The notes beneath the pieces were generated by a model. That model did not search any database and was not told the DNA's origin. It was given only the letters and a program-made list of their open reading frames with translations. Below are positions 15,686 through 24,581 of a DNA stretch of 64,000 nucleotides, in pieces. Within the stretch, counting starts at the first letter, position 1. Every line of letters starts with the position of its first letter. A program made the position numbers and the translations under genes. The stretch lies in contig CABUSH010000011.1 in assembly GCA_902494195.1 (NCBI GenBank), positions 11,626-75,625 on the forward strand, read 5' to 3'. This DNA is from an uncultured Collinsella sp. (GTDB lineage: Bacteria; Actinomycetota; Coriobacteriia; Coriobacteriales; Coriobacteriaceae).

Positions 15686-17011
15686 ATGAAGGATAAGCTC
15701 AATATTGTGATCGTTGGCGGCGGCTCAACGTGGTGCCCTGGCATTCTTAAAGCCCTGACCAAGCACATGGACATTCTGCCGCTGAACCGCGTGATGCTCT
15801 ATGACATCGATGCCGAGCGTCAGCGTCCGATCGGCGAGTTTGGCAAGATCCTCTTCGCCGAGGAGGAGCCCGGTGTGGAGTTTGGTTACACCACCGATAA
15901 GGACGAGGCTTACACCGACGTCGACTTTGTGCTCTGCCAGATTCGTACCGGCGGCTACGAGATGCGTAGCAAGGACGAGAAGATTCCGCTGCATATGGGA
16001 ATCATCGGCCAGGAAACGGTGGGCCCTGGCGGCATGGCTTACGGTATGCGCTCCATGCATGACATGGTTGAGATCGTCAACGACGTTCGCGCTCATAGCC
16101 CGGAGGCGTGGATTATCAACTACACCAACCCGGCCGCTATTGTGGCATATGGTCTCGAGCGCGTCCTGCCCGACGAGCATCGCGTCCTCAACATCTGCGA
16201 TCAGCCCGTCAACCTCATGCGCTCTTACGGTCGCCTGCTCGGTCGCGATATGAGCAAGACGGAGCCCGTGTACTTTGGCCTCAATCACTTCGGTTGGTTC
16301 AAGCACATCTACGATGAAGAGGGCCATGACCTCGTCCCGCAGATTAAGGAGTACACGGAGAAGAACGGCTTCCTTCCTGCCGATGCCGAGCAGCGTGACC
16401 AGTCCTGGCTTGATACCTACGCCATGGTCAAGGACATGCTCGAGGACTTCCCCGACTATCTGCCCAACACTTATCTGCAGTACTATCTGTATCCCGAGTA
16501 CAAGGTCGCTCACCTCGACCCCGACTACACTCGCTCCGACGAGGTTATCAACGGTCGTGAGAAGCGCGTGTTCGCCGAGTGCGAGCGTGTTGCCAAAGTC
16601 GGCACCGCAAAGAACTCCTCGGTTGTGCAGAACGATGCTCATGGCGATATGATCGTGGAAATCACCTCGGCCATTTATCGCAACACCAACAAGACCTTCA
16701 TTGTCATCGTGCCCAACAACGGCATTATCGAGGGTATGCCCGATGACGCCATGGTCGAGGTCGCGGCAAGCGTGGGCGCCAATGGCCCGCAGCCCTATGC
16801 TGTTGGCAAGATTGGCACCTTCTATCGCGGCCTTATGGAGAACCAGTACGCCTATGAGCGTCTGACTGTTGAGGCTTGGATGGAGGGTTCCTACGAGAAG
16901 GCCCTGCAGGCACTCACACTTAATCGTCTGGTCGGTGACGCAAAGAAGGCTCGCAAAGTGCTCGACAAGCTCATCGAGGCCAATAAGGATTACTGGCCGG
17001 AGCTTAAGTAG
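15686..17011 (+). CDS. GH4 6-phospho-alpha-glucosidase (GlvA/MalH type)
   Basis: 441 residues, the same length as GlvA/MalH. Predicted to cleave maltose 6'-phosphate and related phosphorylated alpha-glucosides in the cytoplasm by the NAD+ and Mn2+ dependent GH4 mechanism. Visible motifs: NAD-binding IVIVGGGSTWCPGI at the N-terminus, GQETVGPGG (about 110-118), NYTNPAAIV (about 149-157), NICDQPVNLMR (about 171-181; the Cys-Asp pair is typical of the alpha-glucosidase branch, with Cys as metal ligand) and GLNHFGW with the metal-ligand His. GGAGGG precedes the ATG. Next gene is its PTS permease, 83 bp away. Confidence 0.93.
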   Translation: MKDKLNIVIVGGGSTWCPGILKALTKHMDILPLNRVMLYDIDAERQRPIGEFGKILFAEEEPGVEFGYTTDKDEAYTDVDFVLCQIRTGGYEMRSKDEKIPLHMGIIGQETVGPGGMAYGMRSMHDMVEIVNDVRAHSPEAWIINYTNPAAIVAYGLERVLPDEHRVLNICDQPVNLMRSYGRLLGRDMSKTEPVYFGLNHFGWFKHIYDEEGHDLVPQIKEYTEKNGFLPADAEQRDQSWLDTYAMVKDMLEDFPDYLPNTYLQYYLYPEYKVAHLDPDYTRSDEVINGREKRVFAECERVAKVGTAKNSSVVQNDAHGDMIVEITSAIYRNTNKTFIVIVPNNGIIEGMPDDAMVEVAASVGANGPQPYAVGKIGTFYRGLMENQYAYERLTVEAWMEGSYEKALQALTLNRLVGDAKKARKVLDKLIEANKDYWPELK

Positions 17012-17040
17012 CTAGTTCCATAGCGCTTGATAACTGTTAT

Positions 17041-17071
17041 GGGGCGTGTGGGCTGTAGAGCTGCACGCCCC
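17041..17071 (+). terminator. Intercistronic hairpin between GH4 gene and PTS gene
   Basis: GGGGCGTG (17041-17048) pairs with CACGCCCC (17064-17071), followed by GTTTCTTT. It could attenuate or stabilise transcript segments rather than stop all transcription, because the PTS gene starts 22 nt later. Confidence 0.5.
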
Positions 17072-17093
17072 GTTTCTTTAAGAGGGGTATCCC

Positions 17094-18656
17094 ATGAACA
17101 AAGATGAGCTGCTGGCAAAGTTCCAGCGCCTGGGCAAAGTCCTCATGACGCCTGTCTTGATCCTGCCAATCGCCGGCATCCTTCAGGGCTTTGGCAATGC
17201 CTTTACCAGCCCCACCCTTACGGCAGCTGTTCCCTGGCTGGCCGCTCCGGGCTTTGCGATTTTCTTTTCGATTCTCAAGGCCGCAGCCGGCATCGTTATG
17301 AACAACATCCCGGTTATCTTCTCGATTTGTCTCGCCTATGGCTTCGCCAAGTCCGAGAAGGCTACCGCGGCGCTTTGTGGCTTTTTGGGCTACATGTGCA
17401 TGAACTCCGTGATGGGCACGTTCCTTACGGCGACTGGCGTTATCGATCCCGCGAATCTTACGACGGGCCAGAGCACGATCCTCGGTATCACCACGCTCGA
17501 CACTGGCGTTATTGGCGGTCTTCTGGTGGGTGCAATCGTCGCATGGTTGCATAACCGTTACTACAAGATTGAGCTGCCTGCCGTGTTCTCCATCTTCAAC
17601 GGCACGCGCTTTATCCCGGCGGTGACGCTGCTCTCATGCAGCATCCTCGCATTGGTCATGTCCTTTGTATTCCCGTTTATTCAGAACGCTCTCGGCGCGC
17701 TGTCCGAGTTCATCAAGACCACGGGTGCCTTTGGTGCATTTGTCTACGGCGCCGGCGAGCGCATGCTCCTGCCTTTTGGCCTGCATCACTTTGTCTATTT
17801 GCCGTTCTTCTTCACGTCGCTCGGTGGCGTCGAGACCATCGACGGCCAGACCGTTCAGGGCGCTATCAATATCTACAACGCGATCCTGGGCTCTCCTAGC
17901 ACGCCGTTTAACATCGAGGTCAGCCGTTTTGTCATGAACGGCAAGGTTATCTTCGCCATGTTCGGCCTGCCCGGCGCTGCACTCGCCTTCTACAAGACGG
18001 CACTTCCCAAGAACAAGAAGAAGACCGCAGCGCTCATGATCGCCATCGTGGTGCCTTGCATCCTCTCCGGCATTACCGAGCCGCTCGAGTACTCCTTCCT
18101 GTTTATCGCGCCCATCCTCTACGTGTTCCACGCTCTCATGGCTGGTCTTGCCTATGCGTTGACCTATATCCTGCAGTTCAACGTGGCTGGCTCTGCATCC
18201 TTTGGCGGCCCGCTCCTGTCGTTGATCTTTAACGGCATTATGGGTGCGGCCAAGGGCTCCAACTGGCAGGTTATCCTGTTCCTCGGCCCCATCTACTTCG
18301 TGGTGTACTACTTCGTCTTCAAGTTCATCATTCTTAAGAAGGGCCTTAAGACCCCCGGCCGCGAGGAAGAGTCCGACGATGAGGCCGAAAAGGCTCCCAA
18401 GACCGTGATCAGCGACCTCATTCCCGCCATCGTTGAGGCAGTGGGCGGCGACAACAACATTAAGTCTGTCGAGGCCTGCTTCACCCGTCTGCGCATCCAG
18501 CTCAATGACTGCGACAAGGTGGTTGATGACGCCGAGTTTACCGAAAAGCTCGAAGCGCGTGGCATCGTGCATGTTAACGGCGGCGTGCAGATTGTCTACG
18601 GCAACATGGCTTCTAACTACGCAACCCAGATGCGCGAGCTGCTGGGCATGGAGTAA
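17094..18656 (+). CDS. PTS alpha-glucoside EIICB transporter
   Basis: 520 residues. Imports and phosphorylates an alpha-glucoside (maltose-type) at the membrane. The N-terminal EIIC domain (about 1-420) is a multi-span membrane protein with the glucose-superfamily signature around RMLLPFGLHHFVYLPFFF and GITEPLEYSFLF, the latter holding the sugar-contact Glu. After a charged linker, the EIIB domain (about 440-520) carries SVEACFTRLRIQL with the phosphorylated Cys. No EIIA domain is present, so a EIIA from elsewhere must phosphorylate it. Ribosome site AGAGGGG. A strong hairpin terminator follows at 18687-18723. Confidence 0.92.
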   Translation: MNKDELLAKFQRLGKVLMTPVLILPIAGILQGFGNAFTSPTLTAAVPWLAAPGFAIFFSILKAAAGIVMNNIPVIFSICLAYGFAKSEKATAALCGFLGYMCMNSVMGTFLTATGVIDPANLTTGQSTILGITTLDTGVIGGLLVGAIVAWLHNRYYKIELPAVFSIFNGTRFIPAVTLLSCSILALVMSFVFPFIQNALGALSEFIKTTGAFGAFVYGAGERMLLPFGLHHFVYLPFFFTSLGGVETIDGQTVQGAINIYNAILGSPSTPFNIEVSRFVMNGKVIFAMFGLPGAALAFYKTALPKNKKKTAALMIAIVVPCILSGITEPLEYSFLFIAPILYVFHALMAGLAYALTYILQFNVAGSASFGGPLLSLIFNGIMGAAKGSNWQVILFLGPIYFVVYYFVFKFIILKKGLKTPGREEESDDEAEKAPKTVISDLIPAIVEAVGGDNNIKSVEACFTRLRIQLNDCDKVVDDAEFTEKLEARGIVHVNGGVQIVYGNMASNYATQMRELLGME

Positions 18657-18686
18657 ACGCCCCACATATCTATAAAATCCGGTATA

Positions 18687-18723
18687 AAAGGCGGCGGCAG
18701 ACAATGCGTCTGTCGCCGCCTTT
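18687..18723 (+). terminator. Rho-independent terminator of the GH4/PTS operon
   Basis: A 13-bp GC-rich stem (GGCGGCG... paired with ...CGCCGCC, one G-T pair) with loop AATGC and a TTT tail, 31 nt after the EIICB stop. Confidence 0.75.
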
Positions 18724-18739
18724 GAGTTGCCCCACACGC

Positions 18740-18799
18740 ATTTCGTGTACTTGAAATACACGAAATCGTAGAAGAGCGTGTATTTCAAGTACACGAAAT
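18740..18799. repeat. Perfect 22-bp inverted repeat
   Basis: 18740-18761 and 18778-18799 are exact reverse complements with a 16-nt loop. Each arm is itself near-palindromic (GTGTA...TACAC). Lies between the converging PTS and MFS genes, beyond the terminator. Confidence 0.7.
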
Positions 18800-18883
18800 T
18801 GCACTGCTGAAGCTTCCGGGCGGATAAACATACTCATATTGGGCGGTTCACCGGTTGCTCGCCACCCTGGGCTGTGTTCGCCC

Positions 18884-20137
18884 CTACGCCCGTATCGAGG
18901 GCTGTGCCGATTGACGACGACGCTCCCAGCGAGCCAACTTAATCGTCACCAGCGTGAGCGCCCAGGCCACAAGCGAGAACGCGGCGCCCACGGCGCCCAC
19001 GTACGCAATGCCAGCTCCGCTTACCACGGCGCCGCCCACCGCGGTGCCAAACGAAATGCCGACATTAAACGCCATGGGTTCTACCGAGCTCGCGAGCACC
19101 ATCGATTTGGGATGGCGGCTGCGAGCCACGTCCATAAAGTGCGTGATGCACGACACCGAGAACAGGTACATGAGCATCGCCAGGCTAAAGACAAAGACAA
19201 GTGCGAGCGGCATGGCAGCGCCTACGGCAAACAGCCCAAACAATGCCGCTGCCTGCAGCATAAACGTCACAAGCAGCGCCTTCATGCCAAAGCGCGCATC
19301 GATCCATCCGCCCAGGATGTTCGAGATCAGGCAGAACACGCCGTAGGCCATAAGCGTGGTACTGGCTTCGACCGTGCCCATGCCCAGCACCTGCTCAAGA
19401 TAAGGCGTCACGTAGCCGTAGAACACATAGACCGAGCCCACGCCAAACAAAAAGATAAGCATGCCGGTGATGATACTCGGCTCGCGCAGCAGACTCGCCT
19501 GCTCGCGAAAGGTGGCGGGCTCGTCGGTTTGCCCAGCGCGCGGCATAAACGCCACGAGCGCTCCGCAGATCAAAACGGCAAAGGTCAGCGCGCCGTACAT
19601 GGCCACGTGCCAGTCGAGCGTGTCGGCCACAAATTTGCCAATCGAGGTCACAAAGACCATTGCCACGGAAAACGCACCATATACCACCGAGATGGCAAGC
19701 GAAGTTTGCTGCGGGGACAGCAGCTCGGGGATGTACGTCACGCCCACGGCGAGCAGTGCGCCCGAGACGGAGCCCAGGACAATGCGCGAGATAAACAGCA
19801 CCTGGAAGTTGGGTGCCAGCGCCATAACCAAATTGCCGAGCACAAAGATAATGCTGTAGCACACGAGCAGCTGGTAGCGGCGGAACCGCCCCGTGCTGAG
19901 CGCAAGCACCGGCGTAGCGATGGCGTAGACGAGTGCGAACACGCTGATGAGCTGGCCCGCAGTGGCAAGTGATACGCCGAGTTCCGTCGCCAGGTCGCTT
20001 TCGATGCCGATGACCACGAACTCGGAGCAGCCGAGCGAGAATCCCAACAGCACGAGCAGCGCCAGGCAGAGCTTGATGCGCGCAGAGGAGAGCGCGGCGG
20101 CGGTTGACTTACTTTTAGGCGTGGTTGCGGCGGTCAA
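18884..20137 (-). CDS. MFS transporter, DHA1 drug-efflux type
   Basis: About 417 residues with twelve hydrophobic segments. The first helices (FSLGCSEFVVIGIESDLATE, then SVATAGQ-type LGVSLATAGQLISVFALVYA) match the AraJ/YdhP-like DHA1 branch, proton-driven exporters of drugs or sugars. There is no clear ATG: GGAG sits 8 nt before a TTG at 20137, whereas a GTG at 20146 overlaps that GGAG, so I use TTG. The open frame up to 20566 is the antisense shadow of the next gene. Divergent from the LpdD-Nudix gene, with a family C palindrome between them. Confidence 0.85.
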   Translation of the reverse strand: MTAATTPKSKSTAAALSSARIKLCLALLVLLGFSLGCSEFVVIGIESDLATELGVSLATAGQLISVFALVYAIATPVLALSTGRFRRYQLLVCYSIIFVLGNLVMALAPNFQVLFISRIVLGSVSGALLAVGVTYIPELLSPQQTSLAISVVYGAFSVAMVFVTSIGKFVADTLDWHVAMYGALTFAVLICGALVAFMPRAGQTDEPATFREQASLLREPSIITGMLIFLFGVGSVYVFYGYVTPYLEQVLGMGTVEASTTLMAYGVFCLISNILGGWIDARFGMKALLVTFMLQAAALFGLFAVGAAMPLALVFVFSLAMLMYLFSVSCITHFMDVARSRHPKSMVLASSVEPMAFNVGISFGTAVGGAVVSGAGIAYVGAVGAAFSLVAWALTLVTIKLARWERRRQSAQPSIRA

Positions 20138-20195
20138 GGTTGTCACTCCAATGTCGCATGAATAAGCGGGATTCAATCCCTGCAACTCTAGCAGA

Positions 20196-20226
20196 ATGTG
20201 ACAAAGGGGCAGTCCCTTTGTCACAT
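20196..20226. repeat. Family C palindrome
   Basis: ATGTGACAAAGGG (20196-20208) pairs with TCCCTTTGTCACAT around GCAG. The most symmetrical copy in the window, here between divergent genes rather than after a stop codon. Confidence 0.75.
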
Positions 20227-20298
20227 GGAAAGCTTGCCTGTATAGTCGCAATACAGACGATGATGGTCTCAGGTACATTGCGGGCGACAGGAGATCCC

Positions 20299-21246
20299 AT
20301 GGGTATGCACACGACAAAGGTTGCAGTGGGCGAGGGCAAGTTTGCGCTCGAGGCCCAGCTGACGGTGACGCCGCGAGGCATGATGGTGTACGCCTGCTCG
20401 CCGGAGTTCGCGCACCTGGGCGCCACGGCACAGGCCATTCCGCGCCCCGAGTCCGGCCGTACGGCGACGGTGAGCATCCTGGCCGTTCCGTGCCATCGAG
20501 ACGAGATCCCGGCGCACGATATTGCGGCGGCGCTGGCCACGCGCTTTGGCGTGCCGGTAGTTGCAAGCACGGGCTTTCATGTTGAACAGGCGAGCAAGGA
20601 CGACCTGCAGCGCGTGCTCGACACCACCAAGGAGCTCATCGCCGCGCTCGAGGAAGCTGCCGCGCGCATCCTGCGCGCCGGCTGGGATGAGGGCGGCGCG
20701 GGCGCCGAGGTCATGGCGGTCGATGCCGCGACCGGCGAGGCGCTCGCTCCCGTCGATCGCATCAAAGCCCATGCCGGCGAGGGTATTCTGCATCAAGCAT
20801 TTCTGACGCTTCTGGTCGAGGGCCGGGGCGAAGACGCACGCCTGCTGCTCTGTCGCCGCAGTCCGCTCAAACGACTGTGGGGCGGGGTGCTGGCCGATAG
20901 CTGCGCCGGCCATCCGCTCCCCGGGGAAGACGTCGCGGCCGCCACGGCGCGTCGCATCAACGAAGAGCTTGGCATTACGCGCAAGCCCGATCAGCTCAAG
21001 CACCTCGGACACGTGGCGTACCGCGAGGACCACGGCGACGGCCGCTGCGAGTGTGAATGGTGCGAGGTGTTCGCAACCCATGTTGAGCCGGGCGAGCTGC
21101 ATATCAACCAAGAGGAGATCTCGGAGGTGCGTCGCGTGGCCCCGTCCGAGCTCAAAGGCTACCTGCAGGGTCACCCCGAGCAGCTGGCCCCCTGGCTCCG
21201 CGAGGCCCTCAGCGACCCATTCATCCGTACGGCCCTCGCTATGTGA
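20299..21246 (+). CDS. Fusion of LpdD-like prenylated-flavin chaperone domain and IPP-isomerase-like Nudix domain
   Basis: 315 residues; AGGAG precedes ATG 20299. Residues about 5-115 resemble the LpdD-like domain found with UbiD decarboxylases (FALEAQLTVTPRGMMVYACS, FAHLGATAQAIP, then VVASTGFHVEQASKDDL). Residues about 150-300 are a Nudix domain of type-1 isopentenyl-diphosphate isomerase (IDI): metal-ligand His158 and His165, GHP with His205, Glu251 and Glu253 in CECEWCEVF, and a Nudix box G204-E210-R218-E222-E223. At the position of the E. coli catalytic Cys67 (just before GHP) there is Ala203; Cys202 is its neighbour. Beside UbiD and UbiX, a role in supplying dimethylallyl (di)phosphate for prenyl-FMN is a natural inference. 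The last codon and stop (ATG TGA) come from the start of a family C repeat. Confidence 0.8.
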   Translation: MGMHTTKVAVGEGKFALEAQLTVTPRGMMVYACSPEFAHLGATAQAIPRPESGRTATVSILAVPCHRDEIPAHDIAAALATRFGVPVVASTGFHVEQASKDDLQRVLDTTKELIAALEEAAARILRAGWDEGGAGAEVMAVDAATGEALAPVDRIKAHAGEGILHQAFLTLLVEGRGEDARLLLCRRSPLKRLWGGVLADSCAGHPLPGEDVAAATARRINEELGITRKPDQLKHLGHVAYREDHGDGRCECEWCEVFATHVEPGELHINQEEISEVRRVAPSELKGYLQGHPEQLAPWLREALSDPFIRTALAM

Positions 21247-21337
21247 CATCGGACAGCCCCTTTGTCACAACCAAACCGTCACAACATTCGGCGAAAATCT
21301 CGAAATCGAGGAAAAGCGTCGAATGTTGTGACGGTTT
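21241..21337 (+). repeat. Composite family C plus family D element, copy 1
   Basis: A diverged family C palindrome (21241-21270) is followed directly by a 65-nt family D hairpin (21273-21337) with arms beginning AAACCGTCACAACATTCG, an inner CTCGAAATCGAG stem and a T6 tail. The same composite recurs at 27898-27996. The T-run makes family D a plausible terminator for the fusion gene. Confidence 0.75.
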
Positions 21338-21489
21338 TTTGTCCAGGGGATCGCTTCCCATCCAAAAATCCCGCTTGACTGTATTGCCGCAACACAGCGC
21401 AACGTAAGGGGTGTCCGATAACGGGCGCCCCTTTTTAAGTGGCAACGTGGCTGCGAATCCGGAGCGCCCCCAACAAGAAAGGTGGGGAG

Positions 21490-22947
21490 ATGGAAGCGGA
21501 AAAGAAGGCGTTTAAGATCACCAAGCGCGAAATTGGCTTTGTGCTGGGTATCGTTGTCTTTTTGCTGGTGAAGTTTCTTCCTTTGGCGGAGCTGAGCTCG
21601 ACGGTCGAGCTTACGGTCGGCGGTCAGACCTGTCTGGCGTTGACGCTCGCCACGGTGGTGTTCTGGGCTTGTGGCGTGGCACAGCCGGGCTTTGTGGGCC
21701 TGCTCTACTGCGCGCTGCTCGTTCTGTTTAAGGTGTGCGTGGACGACACGGGCGCCGCGAGCATCTCGGCGACGGTCGCCTCCACGTTTAGCTCGTGGAC
21801 CAAGGCCACTATGTGGCTCGTCATCGGCGCCTACCTCATCGCCAGCGCGGTCAAGGAGTCGGGCCTGGGCGAGCGCATCGCCTATGCGTTTATGCTCAAG
21901 TTCGTGCGCGACGCCAAGTCGCTCATCATCTCGATCTTCGCGCTCACCTTTGTGTTGTCGCTGCTGATCCCGCATCCGTTCCCCCGCGCCTTCCTCATCC
22001 TCGCCGTCGTCTCGGTCATCGCCGAGTCCGCCGGCTACGGCGACGACGACCGCGGCAAGCTCGGCTTCCTCGTGTTTGCCGCTGCCGCCCCGGGCTCCAT
22101 GTTCTTCCTGACGGGCGACTCCACGCTCAACCCGCTCGTTGCGCAGTACAGCGCCGAGGCCGGCGGCATGAGCCCGTCCTTTGTCGACTGGTTCCTGTAC
22201 ATGAGCGTGCCTATGCTGGTCGCGCTGCTGTGCACCCTGTTCCTGGGCCTCTTCCTCTTTAAGCCCAGCAAGGAGCTCGTCTACGATCGCGAGCAGATTG
22301 TGGCCAAGCAGGCCGCGCTCGGCAAGTTCTCCGTCAAGGAGATCCGCACCATCGTGTGGCTTGTCATCGCCATCGCGCTGTGGCTCACCGTCTCGGGCGA
22401 TTATATCGGCTGGGTGACGCTTGCCATCGGCGTCTCTCTCGCCATGCCCATCATCGGCGAGGTCCTTACCCCCGCCAGCTGGAACGCTGTCGACATCAAG
22501 TCCCTCATGTTCCTGACGGCCGCCATGGCCGTGGGCTCCGTGGGCGGTGCCACCGGCATGAACGCCTGGATCGCCGACGTTGTGCTTCCCAGCTCCGTGC
22601 CCGAGAACATCTTCCTGTTCGCCCTGCTTGTCGCCGCGCTCTCCATGATCATCCACATGTTCATGGGCTCGGTCATGGCCGTGCTCGGTGTGTGCGTGCC
22701 GGCGTTCATCAGCTTCGCGGCCGGCTCCAGCGTAAGCCCGCTTGCCGTGGCGCTCATCGTCTTCACGTCCATCAACATCCACTACATCCTGCCGTTCCAT
22801 AACCTGCCGATCCTTATCGGCGAGGGCAAGGACGCCGGCGGCTACACCTCCAAAGAGGCCATGCGCATGGGCATTCCCCTCACTGCGGTCGTCTTTATCG
22901 TCGTGCTGGTCGAGGCTGCCTGGTTTCACTTCTTTGGCCTGATGTAA
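21490..22947 (+). CDS. DASS/SLC13-family anion symporter
   Basis: 485 residues, about twelve membrane segments. Resembles divalent anion:Na+ symporters, with duplicated hairpin regions around LTGDSTLNPLV and FTSINIHYILPFHNLPIL and a central SMFMGSVMAVLGV-type segment seen as HMFMGSVMAVLGV. Start ATG 21490 has AGGTGGGGAG before it; the open frame upstream to 21439 lacks one. It lies between the LpdD-Nudix gene and UbiD, so it may import the carboxylic acid that UbiD decarboxylates or export a product. Substrate unknown. Confidence 0.87.
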   Translation: MEAEKKAFKITKREIGFVLGIVVFLLVKFLPLAELSSTVELTVGGQTCLALTLATVVFWACGVAQPGFVGLLYCALLVLFKVCVDDTGAASISATVASTFSSWTKATMWLVIGAYLIASAVKESGLGERIAYAFMLKFVRDAKSLIISIFALTFVLSLLIPHPFPRAFLILAVVSVIAESAGYGDDDRGKLGFLVFAAAAPGSMFFLTGDSTLNPLVAQYSAEAGGMSPSFVDWFLYMSVPMLVALLCTLFLGLFLFKPSKELVYDREQIVAKQAALGKFSVKEIRTIVWLVIAIALWLTVSGDYIGWVTLAIGVSLAMPIIGEVLTPASWNAVDIKSLMFLTAAMAVGSVGGATGMNAWIADVVLPSSVPENIFLFALLVAALSMIIHMFMGSVMAVLGVCVPAFISFAAGSSVSPLAVALIVFTSINIHYILPFHNLPILIGEGKDAGGYTSKEAMRMGIPLTAVVFIVVLVEAAWFHFFGLM

Positions 22948-23090
22948 GCGGCCGAGCGCTTGGGCTGTAAACAGCCGAGTGCTTGAACCGCGAGTTGCCA
23001 AGCGCTCCATCTATAAGCGCTGCGGCCCCACTACGTTACCCAGCCCGGCGGCACTCCCGTCGCCGGGCACTCTCCCGAAAGGAGCACGCT

Positions 23091-24581
23091 ATGTCCACTA
23101 CCGATGCTTCCCAGATCCACGACCTGCGCTCCGCGCTCGACTTTTTGCGTGAGATGCCGGGCCAGCTGCTCGAGACCGACACCCAGGTCGACCCGGACGC
23201 CGAAGTCTCGGGCGTCTATCGCCACGTCGGTGCCGGCGGTACCGTTATGCGTCCGACCAAAGAGGGTCCGGCGATGGTCTTCAACAACGTCAAGGGCTTT
23301 GACGATGCCAAGGTCTGCATCGGCATGCTTGCCAGCCGCAAGCGCGTTGCCGCCCTGCTCGACCTTGACGAGGAGCACCTGGGCCTCGAGATCGGCAAGC
23401 GCTTCGAGAGCCTGATTGCGCCTAAGCAGATCGCCGAGGGCGCGCACGTCGACTGCCAGGAGGTCGTGTACAAGGCGACCGACGAGGGCTTTGACCTGCG
23501 CAAGATCGTTCCCGCTCCCACCAACACGCCCGTCGACGGCGGCCCCTACATCACCATGGGTCTCGCCTATGGCACGAGCCCCGACGGCTCCCAGTCCGAC
23601 GTGACCATCCACCGTTTCTCCTGCGTCGACAAGGACAAGCTCGCCATGTGGATCACCCCCGGCAGCCGTCACCTGGGCGCATTCTTTGACGGGTACTGCC
23701 AGCGCGGCGAGGACATGCCCATCTCCATCTCCATCGGCCTGGACCCCGCCGTGTACATGTGCTGCGGCTTCGAGGCTCCCACCACGCCGCTCGGCTTTAA
23801 CGAGCTGCAGATCGCCGGTGCCCTGCGCGGCCACGCCGTCGAGCTTGCCGACTGCGTCACCGTTCCGCAGAAGTGCATTGCCAATGCCGAGTACGTGCTC
23901 GAGGGCTACCTCATGCACGACGAAACCATCAACGAGGACGTCAACGGCCACGGCTACGCCATGCCCGAGTTCCCCGGCTACACCGGCGGCGCCAAGGTCT
24001 GCCCGGTGATCAAGATCACCGCCGTCACTACGCGCGTCAACCCCATCATGGAGAGCTGCATCGGCCCTTCGCATGAGCACGTTTCCATGGCAGGCATCCC
24101 CACCGAGGCTTCCATCTACAAGATGGTCGAGACCGCCATCCCGGGCCGCCTGCTCAACGTTCACGCCGCTCCCTGCGGCGGCGGCAAGTTCGTTGCCATC
24201 ATGCAGTTCAAGAAGTCGAGCAAAAATGACGAGGGCCGTCAGCGCAACGCCGCCATGCTCGCTTTCTCGGCATTCTCCGAGCTCAAGCACGTGATCCTGG
24301 TTGACGAAGACGTCGACATCTTCGACATGAGCGACGTGATGTGGGCCATGACCACGCGCTTCCAGGCCGACGTGGACCTCATCACCATCCCCGGCTGCCA
24401 CTGCCACGTGCTCGACCCGTCCAACGACCCCGCGTTCGATCCTTCGATCCGCGAGCACGGCATCGCCTGCAAGGCCATCTTCGACTGCACGGTCCCGTTC
24501 AACCTTAAGAAGAACTTCATCCGCTCGCAGTTCATGGAGATCGACAAGGACAAGTGGGCTAGGGAGATTGCGGCGTTTTAA
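23091..24581 (+). CDS. UbiD-family prenyl-FMN decarboxylase
   Basis: 496 residues, the usual length of UbiD/LpdC (gallate or hydroxyarylate) decarboxylases, which use prenylated FMN to remove or add CO2 on aromatic or unsaturated acids. Recognised from the N-terminal LREMPGQLLETDTQVDPD, the MVFNNVKGFDDAKV strand, the SDVTIHRFSCVDKDKLAMWI core with cofactor-contact Arg, and NPIMESCIGPSHEHVSMAGI near residues 315-334. CGAAAGGAG precedes ATG 23091. UbiX is the next gene and LpdD-Nudix lies upstream. The stop codon lies inside the first hairpin of a family A element. Substrate cannot be assigned. Confidence 0.93.
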   Translation: MSTTDASQIHDLRSALDFLREMPGQLLETDTQVDPDAEVSGVYRHVGAGGTVMRPTKEGPAMVFNNVKGFDDAKVCIGMLASRKRVAALLDLDEEHLGLEIGKRFESLIAPKQIAEGAHVDCQEVVYKATDEGFDLRKIVPAPTNTPVDGGPYITMGLAYGTSPDGSQSDVTIHRFSCVDKDKLAMWITPGSRHLGAFFDGYCQRGEDMPISISIGLDPAVYMCCGFEAPTTPLGFNELQIAGALRGHAVELADCVTVPQKCIANAEYVLEGYLMHDETINEDVNGHGYAMPEFPGYTGGAKVCPVIKITAVTTRVNPIMESCIGPSHEHVSMAGIPTEASIYKMVETAIPGRLLNVHAAPCGGGKFVAIMQFKKSSKNDEGRQRNAAMLAFSAFSELKHVILVDEDVDIFDMSDVMWAMTTRFQADVDLITIPGCHCHVLDPSNDPAFDPSIREHGIACKAIFDCTVPFNLKKNFIRSQFMEIDKDKWAREIAAF

